From Alteromonas sp. KUL49 (GTDB lineage Bacteria; Pseudomonadota; Gammaproteobacteria; Enterobacterales; Alteromonadaceae), in NCBI RefSeq assembly GCF_006538345.1, contig NZ_BJKL01000010.1, forward strand, positions 62,001-126,000: a DNA stretch of 64,000 bases. Reading direction: 5' to 3'. Below are positions 35,384 to 44,150 of this stretch, piece by piece. The notes beneath the pieces were generated by a model that saw only the letters and a list, made by a program, of their open reading frames with translations, did not search any database and was not told where the DNA came from. The stretch's first letter is position 1, and every line of letters starts with the position of its first letter. The position numbers and the translations under genes are program-made.

Positions 35384-36613
35384 CTAAGTCATTCGAGGCC
35401 AACGCAAACACATTTTAGCACCGCCCAAGCGTTGAGAGGTTTCAATCGAAAAGCAACCACGGTGTTTCAGTGCCGCAGTTTGTACAATATACAAACCTAA
35501 CCCAAAACCAGACGTTTCATCTTGCTCATCACTTCCCCGTTGAAACACTTGAATCAGTTGTGTCGCTTCGTCGCACACCCCGGGCCCATCATCTTCAACG
35601 GTAAGGCTGTACTCATCACCAACAATCGATATATCTACCGCAATTGTTTTGCGAGCATAGCGAATCGAGTTAATGATCAAATTCTGTAGTGCGAGTAACA
35701 TGAGATTGCGGTCGAAGTTAGCTTTTTCCGTATTGTGCGTAAACCTAATATCAAGCGTGTGTCGATGCATTGCATATTTAGGAGCAATCACCTTGAACAA
35801 TGCGCGAATGTAATGGACTTTTTGACAAACGAGTACGCTCGCATTATCTGCCTTTGCAAAATTGAGATACGTTTCCAACATTGCTTCTATTTCGCGAATA
35901 TCATCAAACAGTTGCTTTTTGTCTTCCGATTCAATGGATGGAGACAATATTTCAAGCAAAAACTTCATACGACTCAAAGGCGTCCTAACTTCATGTGAAA
36001 GTGTTCGCGACAAATCTCTATGAAGCTGCAATAGACTGACTAGTTTTTCTGACATCGTCGACAAGGCACTAGCGAGTGGGTAGATGCTCGAAGACCTAGT
36101 AATAGATAGTGGAATGTGCTGGGGCTTTACTCCAAATCTTATTGCCTGACGTTGCAACGCAAATAAGTCCTTGAACAGCGGGCGCATGAAGGCGAGTAGT
36201 GTCAGACCTAAGCATCCATAAAAAACGACAATCAAATAAGGGACGTAATCTGACTTTGGTGGCTCTGAGTAAAACGGCCCAAAACGCAATGCCTGCTCAT
36301 GTTTATTAGATATACGATAATAAAATGTAAGGCCATGAGTATCCAATAAAGACACCGTTTCTCCCTTCAGCAGTCTAGCCTGTAGATTCGGTGTTAAGGC
36401 TAAATCTTCCAGTAATACATAAGAAAAACGAGGGAGTTTTTGTTCGCCCCCAGATTCAAATTCCTGCTCATATGCCGTAAAGAGGTAATCTACGTTAATT
36501 TGATATTCTGTCGTTTGTTTTTCTAAAGCATTAATTAGCTGGTTAAAGGAAAAAACCAGTAAACAACCTACTAGCAAAATTAAGCCGTAAAGACGATAGA
36601 ACTGGCGTTTCAT
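35384..36613 (-). CDS. Sensor histidine kinase of the mipA operon
   Basis: Two membrane helices (about residues 8-28 and 125-146) enclose a periplasmic sensor domain of about 95 residues. The kinase core has the phosphoacceptor H207 in RTLSHEVRTPLSRMKF, the N box QNLIINSIRYA, G1 VEDDGPGV and G2 GFGLGLYIV. It should phosphorylate the response regulator encoded just upstream; the two genes overlap by 4 bases (ATGA), so they are translated together. The sensor domain matches no family I know, and the signal is unknown. The neighbours MipA and DUF3019 in the same operon suggest an envelope-related stimulus, by inference. Confidence 0.9.
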   Translation of the reverse strand: MKRQFYRLYGLILLVGCLLVFSFNQLINALEKQTTEYQINVDYLFTAYEQEFESGGEQKLPRFSYVLLEDLALTPNLQARLLKGETVSLLDTHGLTFYYRISNKHEQALRFGPFYSEPPKSDYVPYLIVVFYGCLGLTLLAFMRPLFKDLFALQRQAIRFGVKPQHIPLSITRSSSIYPLASALSTMSEKLVSLLQLHRDLSRTLSHEVRTPLSRMKFLLEILSPSIESEDKKQLFDDIREIEAMLETYLNFAKADNASVLVCQKVHYIRALFKVIAPKYAMHRHTLDIRFTHNTEKANFDRNLMLLALQNLIINSIRYARKTIAVDISIVGDEYSLTVEDDGPGVCDEATQLIQVFQRGSDEQDETSGFGLGLYIVQTAALKHRGCFSIETSQRLGGAKMCLRWPRMT

Positions 36614-37323
36614 GAAGAATGTTCAACTGTTGTCGGTGGCTCGTAAGCCAATACATACCCTTTTCCCCACACAGTACGAATACTTAATCCCGGAATGGCA
36701 AGACCTTGTAACTTCTTACGCAGACGCATTGTTCTTGCATCAATAGTACGATCAAGCCCGTCATATTCCCGTTTCATCAACTCGTTAAAGATAAACTCTC
36801 TTGTCAGAGGCCTGTCCTTGTACTGTGCGTAAATCCACAACAATTCAAATTCATGGTGTGTAAAATTTAGTGCTTGCTCTTGATAAGTAACGGTTTCTGC
36901 ATTTTTGTCGAGAATTAAGCTATCACCTATTGAAAGGGTTGAACAATCGTACTCTCGCGGCCCTTCGCGCAAATTAGCTCTAATCCTAGCGAGTAACAAC
37001 TGAGGATGTACAGGTTTTGTAATGTAATCTACCGCCCCCAGATCTAACCCCTTGATTTCGTCTTTCACGTCGGTAAGTGCGGTGAGAAATATAATAGGTG
37101 CATCACATACTTCTCGGAGCTTAGGGAACAGCGCGAAACCATTTCCATCGGGCAACATTACATCGCACAGTATCAAATCGAAGGTCATTTCTCTTATGTC
37201 TTCTATATCGGCTGCATTAACCTTATGTTCGACAGTATAGCCATGAGGTGTAACATAGCGGGTAATAAGGTTCGCTAGCTTGATGTTATCTTCGATAAGT
37301 AAAATAGACGTATTTAGAGCCAT
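36610..37323 (-). CDS. OmpR-family response regulator
   Basis: The receiver domain has the acidic pair E11-D12 in LLIEDN, phosphoacceptor D54 in LCDVMLPDGNGF, the conserved Thr in FLTALTD and Lys in YITKPVHP. The C-terminal winged-helix domain shows LNFTHHEFELLWIYAQ, REFIFNELMKREYDGLDRT and the end WGKGYVLA, standard for OmpR/PhoB regulators. Such proteins bind DNA as tandem dimers on direct repeats with about 10-bp spacing; two such repeat pairs lie upstream of mipA (38697-38764). It follows the DUF3019 gene by 5 bases and overlaps the kinase by 4. Confidence 0.93.
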   Translation of the reverse strand: MALNTSILLIEDNIKLANLITRYVTPHGYTVEHKVNAADIEDIREMTFDLILCDVMLPDGNGFALFPKLREVCDAPIIFLTALTDVKDEIKGLDLGAVDYITKPVHPQLLLARIRANLREGPREYDCSTLSIGDSLILDKNAETVTYQEQALNFTHHEFELLWIYAQYKDRPLTREFIFNELMKREYDGLDRTIDARTMRLRKKLQGLAIPGLSIRTVWGKGYVLAYEPPTTVEHSS

Positions 37324-37328
37324 AAGTA

Positions 37329-37745
37329 CTACAAACCTAAACCATATCTTCTGCGTTTTCGAGTTTGGGCTGGTTGAAAAACGGCAACGCGAAAATCAAC
37401 AGCTGCAACCTCTAGCTCCCCTTCCGCCAGGTAGAACCGCTGATTTTCATTCACTAGCTGTTGTGCCAATTTGGTCTCTGAATCAGACACCATTCCACAC
37501 CACAGAGGCTCGTTGCACTCCTCCTTGTATAAGCAAACTTGAGCAATGGAGGGTTCTAGTGCAGAAACAAAGATAGAGACATCACAGTATTCACCAAATT
37601 CTTTAACTTCGCAGATCTGCGGCTTTATCGAGAGCATGTATTTAGCGACTGACTGGGTGCTAAACCAACTCTGCTCTTGCGCCCAAACCTGGGCGCTAAT
37701 AAACGCAAATGTAGCGATGGCGATATTACGTGTGATGTATCGCAT
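37329..37745 (-). CDS. DUF3019 periplasmic protein
   Basis: A signal peptide (AIATFAFISAQVWAQ) precedes a mature part of about 115 residues with four cysteines in the pattern ICEV, YCDV, VCLYKEECN and PLWCG, which could form disulfides. It matches DUF3019, a family of Alteromonadales proteins of unknown function that is encoded beside MipA and a two-component pair. It should be periplasmic. AAGGAAGAG directly before the ATG is a strong ribosome site. It lies 11 bases after the mipA stop and 5 before the response regulator. Confidence 0.8.
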   Translation of the reverse strand: MRYITRNIAIATFAFISAQVWAQEQSWFSTQSVAKYMLSIKPQICEVKEFGEYCDVSIFVSALEPSIAQVCLYKEECNEPLWCGMVSDSETKLAQQLVNENQRFYLAEGELEVAAVDFRVAVFQPAQTRKRRRYGLGL

Positions 37746-37756
37746 TCTCTTCCTTG

Positions 37757-38602
37757 CTATAAATAGTATTCAATGCCCAGGAAATATGAAGCGACACCCT
37801 TATTATTAATCAGAGGGCTGTTGGATATCACATCATCTAAATAGGTGTGTTTATAGGTGAACAAATAGTTCCAATTGTCATTAATAGTGCGTCGCATAGA
37901 GAGAAAAACACTGAAGTTAATCGCTTCTGAGGCTGGCGTGTAACCGTCAAAAACATATCCCAGTTCGTTTTCGTTAACTCGGTAATAATAGTCTACGAGG
38001 CGTCCACTCTTTCTAGTGACTAGGGCTTCTAATGCAATTTGCCAATCATCCCAGTGCCACGAGCGGTAGACACTCACCTCTGCTTCGTTACCACCATGTA
38101 CACCAGTAACATCGGAAAACCATCGAAAAGACACGTCTATACTGTCTTGCGTAAAGGTCATTGCTCCACCGGCAAGATACGAAACGTCACGTTCCACTGG
38201 TAATGGATTTGGTGGTTGTCGATAAAATTCACCATTAAATCCAAGTGCAGCAAGCAAATCAGGGTCTTGTTGGTAGAAATAAATGCCATCTAAGTTGAAG
38301 CGACTAGCAAGATCAATAACTACTTCATCAGATTCCAGCAAGGCGTATCCTAAAGACAAGTTCTCGATAAAGAAACGCTCACCGTAATACGCAAATGTTG
38401 GCAACACATACAAGTCGATCTCGCTAGCGTCGACAATTGGATTATCTATTTGGCCATAGCCTAACGCTGCACCAATACGCCATTCCCCGACAGTATTGTG
38501 AGTAGTTGAATAAGAATAATTAGATGAACTAGCAAAGGATGTATTGGACGTAACTATCAATATGCAAAAAATGAAAAGAACGCTCGGAAGACGGGAAAAC
38601 AA
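37757..38602 (-). CDS. MipA/OmpV-family outer membrane protein
   Basis: MipA/OmpV proteins are outer-membrane beta-barrels; E. coli MipA links murein synthase and hydrolase in a scaffold. The 281-residue chain has a signal peptide ending near SFAS, then EWRIGAALGYGQIDNPIVD and LYVLPTFAYYGERFFIENL, with alternating strands to the end YFLGIEYYL, which has the aromatic barrel terminus. The start is a TTG at 38602; an ATG upstream is in another frame and stops after three codons. It is the first gene of the operon mipA-DUF3019-regulator-kinase and diverges from the subtilisin gene, sharing 280 bp of upstream DNA. Confidence 0.83.
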   Translation of the reverse strand: MFSRLPSVLFIFCILIVTSNTSFASSSNYSYSTTHNTVGEWRIGAALGYGQIDNPIVDASEIDLYVLPTFAYYGERFFIENLSLGYALLESDEVVIDLASRFNLDGIYFYQQDPDLLAALGFNGEFYRQPPNPLPVERDVSYLAGGAMTFTQDSIDVSFRWFSDVTGVHGGNEAEVSVYRSWHWDDWQIALEALVTRKSGRLVDYYYRVNENELGYVFDGYTPASEAINFSVFLSMRRTINDNWNYLFTYKHTYLDDVISNSPLINNKGVASYFLGIEYYL

Positions 38603-38696
38603 ACTAAAATCTCATTAAACTTAAACTGCAGTAGCTGCGTAAATAGTATCAACCCATGTTGTAAATTTCTATAAAGCACAAGCCCCTCGCCATCAA

Positions 38697-38764
38697 TTCG
38701 AACAACTTCGAACAATTCTCTTCTGCAGCCCCCATTCGCTCGTTTTACGAACAAATTCGAACAA
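38697..38764. promoter_or_regulatory. Two pairs of 10-bp-spaced direct repeats, likely response-regulator sites
   Basis: TTCGAACAA occurs at 38697-38705 and 38707-38715, exactly 10 bp apart. A second pair, TACGAACAA at 38746-38754 and TTCGAACAA at 38756-38764, has the same 10-bp step. The pairs are 49 bp apart, close to five helical turns. This is the layout of OmpR/PhoB-type binding sites. They lie between the divergent mipA and subtilisin genes, and the obvious binder is the regulator of the mipA operon. The remainder of the 280-bp gap shows no gene. Confidence 0.65.
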
Positions 38765-38882
38765 TTAAGTACTGATTTGACTGAAATATTTCGTGATATA
38801 CCAAAAAAGCCTGGTCGAAAAACAAGCCTCAATACTAAGTGGCAACGACCAGCAGGGAACATCTATAACAAAGGTATATACC

Positions 38883-41800
38883 ATGAAAATAAAAACAGTA
38901 GTTTCAGCTACCGCAGCCATATTGTATGGCATGGGAACCGCTGCGGCTGCTCTAGACGCCTCGCACACACCCAGTGGTGTGCTCAAAGGCTTAGAGCTTC
39001 CACCAGAGGTTCTAGACAGGATCCAGAAGCCACAAAGAGAGAACAGTCAGGAAATGTCCGCGGCAGCACGGTACATTGACTCCCAAAAGGTTAACCGCCA
39101 AATCATGGGCGGTAAACCTCGTCAAAAGTTCATTCCTGAAGAGGGTATTGTAGGTGAACAAACCTACATTGTGCGATTGAAAGACGCTCCAGTCGCTACT
39201 TACGACGGAAGGCTCGCCACTTACGCTGCGACCAATGTGATGGCAGCTTCTTCTGGCTATGGTAACGAAAGTAGCGTCAAATTATTCAGCCCTGAAAACG
39301 CCAATTTAACCGCGGTAGAAGCTTACAAAGAGTACTTGTATTCCAAACAAGAGGTTGTGGTTACGAAAGCTGAATCTCTGGGGGTTACTCTTGATATTCG
39401 CGAGCAATACACAAACGCTATTAACGCATTCTCAGTACGTTTAACCCAAAGTGAAGCGCAAAGCTTGGCAAGCCTTCCCGATGTAGTGCAGATTACTCGC
39501 TCAACAAACAAGCAATTATTTACCGATGTGGGTCCAGGTCACATCGGCGCGGATAAAGTATGGTCTGGTGACGTTACCAGTGGTGTGCCATACAAAGGCG
39601 AAGGCATGGTTATTGGTATCATAGATACCGGTGTTAACACAGACCATGCATCATTTGCTGAAGTTGCTGAAGACGGTTATGTGCATATTAATCCTTGGGG
39701 CGACGGCATTTATGCAGGTGACTGTTTGCTCGACGGCTTCGAATCAATGTGTAACAACAAACTCATTGGTGTTCGTTCTTATGAAGTGATCACTGATATC
39801 TATAACGCAGACGAGTTCCAAGACCCTAACAAAGCACCATGGGATCCAAATGAACTAATTGCACCTCAAGTAGGTGAAGACTTTAATGGTCACGGATCTC
39901 ACGTTGCAGGTACTGCTGCGGGTAACCCAATTGCTAACCAACCCATCTTAGTTGCTTACCCTGGTGAACCTGACGGTGTGGCAATAGATCATGAATTCCC
40001 AATGGTCTCTGGTGTCGCACCACGAGCTAACATAGTTTCATACAGCGTCTGTTACCCAGCAAACTACTCAGTAGAATACCAAGGGTGTCCTGACGAAGCG
40101 ATTCTTGCCTCTATCGACGATGCTATTGAAGATGGCGTTGATGCGATTAACTTCTCTATCGGTGGTGGTGAGCCATACCCATGGGAAGACCCCACAGAAC
40201 TGGCATTCCTTGCCGCTCGTGATGCAGGTATCAATGTTGCTGTCGCTGCGGGTAATTCAGGTTTCTATAACATTGGTCACACTGCACCATGGACAAACGT
40301 AGTTGCCGCCACTATTCACGGTCGTGAAGTTGCGGTTGAGGGAAAAGTTGTTGAAGGTTTCTCTGGTGGTGATACTGCACCTCCGTATACCCTCTCAGCG
40401 CAGGGGATTTCAGATGCTTACACTGGCCCTATTGTAGATGCAGCGGCTTTTGGCGACGGTGCCTGTTTAACGCCATTCCCCGAAGGCACTTTTGACGGCG
40501 AAATCGTTGTTTGTGCCCGTGGTGATATTGCCCGTGTAGCAAAAGCTGAAAACGTACTTGCCGGTGGTGCGGGTGGATTCATCCTGTACAACACTGTATC
40601 TTGGGGTGACAATGGCGAAGGTGACTTGTTTAACGACGCTTATCCTCTACCCGGCGCTCACATAGATCAGTACAGTGGTTATCAACTGACGAACTGGTTG
40701 GCGACAGGTACAGATCACGTAGCAACTATTACGGCATCTACGATTAGTGTTTCAACCAATGAAGCAATCATCGATTCCGTTGCAGACTTCTCGTCTCGTG
40801 GTCCATCAAGAACCCACTCACACCACTTTGCTCCTAGCATTGGTGCGCCGGGCGTCGATATTTACGCGCCATACGCTGATGAACTGCCATTTATCGACAA
40901 CAATGGTTCAAAAGACTGGGCATTCTTGGGTGGTACCTCAATGGCTAGCCCACACGTTGCTGGTGCGCTAGCGCTGATTCAGCAAGCAAACCCAGACTGG
41001 ACTCCATCTGAAATTCAATCTGCAATTCAAATGACTGCAATGCAGGCCTTTACGCTTCCAGATTGGACGGGGGTTCGCAGCGAAGCGGGTCACTACGATT
41101 CAGGCTCAGGCATTATCAATGTTGCTGATGCACTGGCTACTGGTCTAATCATGGATGAGACCGTTGAAGGATTTACCGGCGCTAACCCTCGCAATGGTGG
41201 TGATCCGCGCAACTTGAACTTGCCTCAAGTGCTAGACATGAACTGTGAGCAAACCTGTAACTGGGTGCGTACAGTTAAGGCGACAAGAGATGCGACGTGG
41301 ACAGTTTCAGCCGAAACTGGCGAGTACAGTGTTAAACTTCGCGCCTACCCTGAAACCTTTACCCTAAAAGCGGGCGAAATTCAGACCATTCTCATTCAAG
41401 GTGAAATCCTTGATAGTCAAACCAGAATGGGTAACTCGGAACTAGAAGTTCACGGTGAAATCACCCTAACGCCAGACAATACAGATATCCCTGAGGTTCA
41501 TTGGCCGGCGGCAATGCGATTTGACCACGGCGATTTACCAGAAGCTATTAACATTATTGCCCACCGCAACGATGGTAAACAGACCATTGGTAACTTGGTT
41601 ACGTCGCCTATTGCAGAGTTTACTTCACGTGTTTACGCACCAGTAGCAGCGACAGTTGAAACTTTCACTATTCCTCAAGATGACGACCAGTGGTCACCTA
41701 TCAATGACGGCTTAGTAGAAGACAGCGACCATGTTATTTGGTTAGACGTTGAAGAAGGTTCGACTCGCCTTATCGCTGAAGTACTTAGCCATGTAGATTC

Positions 41801-44057
41801 TACGGCGAGCCAAGCCTATGAAGAAGGTGTAGCCGGTATGTTAGTTGGTTACGATATGGATGGCGATGGTGAAGTAGACCCTCAAGATGAAGCGATTTGT
41901 TGGTCGAACGCAGCGTATGAAAGTAACTGGTGTAACATCAATAACCCAGATGCTGGTAAGTATTGGGTGCTTGTCCATAACTTCCCTAACTACATGCATG
42001 AGCGAGTTGAAGATACTTATGAAGTGGCTTATGCAGTGGTAACTGGCGAAGCAGCGGGTGCTGAGCTTACTGCCACTGGCCCGGCGATGTCTGATGGCCT
42101 AACACCATATACATTTGACGTGAACTGGGATATGCCAGAACTTGAAAAAGGCGACCTATATTACGCTGCGCTAGATATTGGTACGGATGCAGGCAACCCA
42201 GGAAACCTTGGTTTTATTCCTGTGCGTTTAGAACGCGGAGAGAATGAAATCTCTGTTGTGGGTTCACAAACACAAGCCCGTGCAGGTGATATTGTTAATG
42301 TTGAACTTAGCGTACTATCTAACCAAACTGGTGGTGAGCGCGTGTTTGACATTAGCACGATACTGCCTGAGCACGTAACACTGATCCCTAACAGCGTTTA
42401 CACACGGTCTAACTACGATTACACCGTAGTGGAAGACGGCAATAGCATTACCGTATCCGGTACGCAGCTTAACTCTGCGGAATGGGCTCATGACTATGTA
42501 GTCACAACCAATGTCGAAGATCCCTATTGTGATACACCTACCTTTACAGGTCATGACGGTGGTTACCTCAACCTAGAAGATCATGGTATCAATCCTGAAT
42601 ATGGCGCTGGTGGACATTATTCTGAGAATTTTGTATTACCGTTCAATTATCTTTGGTACGGCGACGTAGAATATGCGCTATACAACAACTATGAGTATGC
42701 AGCGACTGACTTCCTAGAAATTAGTCCTATGGGTTATGTCAAGCTTGATAGCCTGCCATTGTTCTGGTCGATTCACTTACCATTCCCTTATTACAGCTTC
42801 CCAGACCAACTGATTGGTGTAATGTGGAAGGGTGATTTCTTTGCTTCTCAAGTCATGGGTACTCCCTATGAATATGACGAGGAAAAAGAAAGAGTTAATG
42901 GTATTTCCGTTGCGACGTTAGACAATACAGTGATCATCGAGTGGGATGGTGCACGCACTGAAACCTACGGCGGTTTTAACTGGGAAACTGGCGAGACCTT
43001 GTGGCTGAACAATTTTGATGACTCATATGACTTTGAGTTGTTCTTGGATGTTAGCAAGCCTGGTCATGGTAAAGGTGACTATGAGCTTGTGATGGCCTAC
43101 GACAATGTTGATTTTGGTTCTTCAAATGGACAAGGTTCAATTGGTCTTCAAGGTTACAGTGGTGCTCGCGGATACTTCTCACCTATCTACGGCTACCTAG
43201 GTACAGAATATGCGTACGACAACCTACCGAACCACGTTGAAAGCGGTACCATCATTTGTTACGACTATGTGGGTCCAGATTCAACTAAGTTTGACGTTGG
43301 CTTCCAAGTACGTGTTAACGAAGGTTCAATCGGTGAAACCATCGCTATTCAATTCGATAATGTTATCGAAGGCATGAACGATGCGTCAGTTACTTACGAA
43401 ATCTCTGTACCTAGCTCAATCAACGTGGGGGCGATCAACAACCAAACAGTTGCTGAAGACACGACACTCGAGGGTATCATGGTTGCGTATTCTGACAGTG
43501 ATTCAGGTGCTAACACCATTACGGTGACTGGCGAGAATATCACTGCTGAAGTTCATGGCCACGATGCGGGTTCGATGATTGACATCACACCAGATGCGGA
43601 TTTTAGTGGCGAAACTGAAGTTACCGTAACGGTCACTGACAACCTTTACACTAACGATTCGGCATCAACGAGTTTCCTGCTGACCGTTACTGCGATGGAC
43701 GATGCACCTGTGGCAATGGCTACGGCGTCTAACATCAACGAAGGTCAATTAGCAACGCTAGACGGTTCCGAGAGCCACGATATGGACGGTGACAGCTTAA
43801 CTTACAGTTGGTCTGGCCCGGGAGATATTGCTGATGTAAATGCAGCAAGTACTTCAGTGTCAGGTCTTTCGGTTGGTTCTCACACCTTCACGCTAACAGT
43901 TAGCGATGGTGTGCATGAGTCAACAAGCGAAGTATCAGTGACTGTGAGTGCAGTAGTTGAATCTTCAGACTCTGACAATAGCAGCGGTGGTGGCTCAACA
44001 GGCCCAATGCTACTCCTTTTGGCACTGAGCTTATTAGTCATGCGTCGTAGACAGTAG
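38883..44057 (+). CDS. Secreted subtilisin-like serine protease with PA domain and GlyGly-CTERM
   Basis: The frame is open from 38793 but the signal peptide (MKIKTVVSATAAILYG) starts at the ATG at 38883, with AAAGG eight bases upstream; this gives 1,724 residues. Domains in order: I9 propeptide (TYIVRLKDAPVATYDG to DVVQITRS), S8 catalytic domain with D248 (GIIDTGVN), H337 (GHGSHVAGT) and S686 (GTSMASPHVAG), a PA domain inserted between His and Ser (about 510-570), long fibronectin- and beta-sandwich-like regions, a cadherin-like NNQTVAEDTTLEGI repeat and a PKD-like domain (LDGSESHDMDGDSLTYSW). The end SSGGGSTGP + hydrophobic helix + RRRQ is a GlyGly-CTERM signal for rhombosortase processing. 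It degrades proteins outside the cell. A terminator follows. Confidence 0.93.
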   Translation: MKIKTVVSATAAILYGMGTAAAALDASHTPSGVLKGLELPPEVLDRIQKPQRENSQEMSAAARYIDSQKVNRQIMGGKPRQKFIPEEGIVGEQTYIVRLKDAPVATYDGRLATYAATNVMAASSGYGNESSVKLFSPENANLTAVEAYKEYLYSKQEVVVTKAESLGVTLDIREQYTNAINAFSVRLTQSEAQSLASLPDVVQITRSTNKQLFTDVGPGHIGADKVWSGDVTSGVPYKGEGMVIGIIDTGVNTDHASFAEVAEDGYVHINPWGDGIYAGDCLLDGFESMCNNKLIGVRSYEVITDIYNADEFQDPNKAPWDPNELIAPQVGEDFNGHGSHVAGTAAGNPIANQPILVAYPGEPDGVAIDHEFPMVSGVAPRANIVSYSVCYPANYSVEYQGCPDEAILASIDDAIEDGVDAINFSIGGGEPYPWEDPTELAFLAARDAGINVAVAAGNSGFYNIGHTAPWTNVVAATIHGREVAVEGKVVEGFSGGDTAPPYTLSAQGISDAYTGPIVDAAAFGDGACLTPFPEGTFDGEIVVCARGDIARVAKAENVLAGGAGGFILYNTVSWGDNGEGDLFNDAYPLPGAHIDQYSGYQLTNWLATGTDHVATITASTISVSTNEAIIDSVADFSSRGPSRTHSHHFAPSIGAPGVDIYAPYADELPFIDNNGSKDWAFLGGTSMASPHVAGALALIQQANPDWTPSEIQSAIQMTAMQAFTLPDWTGVRSEAGHYDSGSGIINVADALATGLIMDETVEGFTGANPRNGGDPRNLNLPQVLDMNCEQTCNWVRTVKATRDATWTVSAETGEYSVKLRAYPETFTLKAGEIQTILIQGEILDSQTRMGNSELEVHGEITLTPDNTDIPEVHWPAAMRFDHGDLPEAINIIAHRNDGKQTIGNLVTSPIAEFTSRVYAPVAATVETFTIPQDDDQWSPINDGLVEDSDHVIWLDVEEGSTRLIAEVLSHVDSTASQAYEEGVAGMLVGYDMDGDGEVDPQDEAICWSNAAYESNWCNINNPDAGKYWVLVHNFPNYMHERVEDTYEVAYAVVTGEAAGAELTATGPAMSDGLTPYTFDVNWDMPELEKGDLYYAALDIGTDAGNPGNLGFIPVRLERGENEISVVGSQTQARAGDIVNVELSVLSNQTGGERVFDISTILPEHVTLIPNSVYTRSNYDYTVVEDGNSITVSGTQLNSAEWAHDYVVTTNVEDPYCDTPTFTGHDGGYLNLEDHGINPEYGAGGHYSENFVLPFNYLWYGDVEYALYNNYEYAATDFLEISPMGYVKLDSLPLFWSIHLPFPYYSFPDQLIGVMWKGDFFASQVMGTPYEYDEEKERVNGISVATLDNTVIIEWDGARTETYGGFNWETGETLWLNNFDDSYDFELFLDVSKPGHGKGDYELVMAYDNVDFGSSNGQGSIGLQGYSGARGYFSPIYGYLGTEYAYDNLPNHVESGTIICYDYVGPDSTKFDVGFQVRVNEGSIGETIAIQFDNVIEGMNDASVTYEISVPSSINVGAINNQTVAEDTTLEGIMVAYSDSDSGANTITVTGENITAEVHGHDAGSMIDITPDADFSGETEVTVTVTDNLYTNDSASTSFLLTVTAMDDAPVAMATASNINEGQLATLDGSESHDMDGDSLTYSWSGPGDIADVNAASTSVSGLSVGSHTFTLTVSDGVHESTSEVSVTVSAVVESSDSDNSSGGGSTGPMLLLLALSLLVMRRRQ

Positions 44058-44102
44058 TCTGCCAATATTCGTGCACTTCACCCTGGGATTGCACGATAAT
44101 GC

Positions 44103-44150
44103 AAAAGCCGTATTCTGTTTGCGACTCTGGCATAAGAATACGGCTTTTTT
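44103..44150. terminator. Intrinsic terminator between subtilisin and recD genes
   Basis: AAAAGCCGTATTC and GAATACGGCTTTT pair exactly around a 20-nt loop, followed by a T6 run on the + strand. It ends the subtilisin transcript. The A-run on the other side makes it usable for the recCBD transcript too, since the recD stop codon overlaps its edge. Confidence 0.9.
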
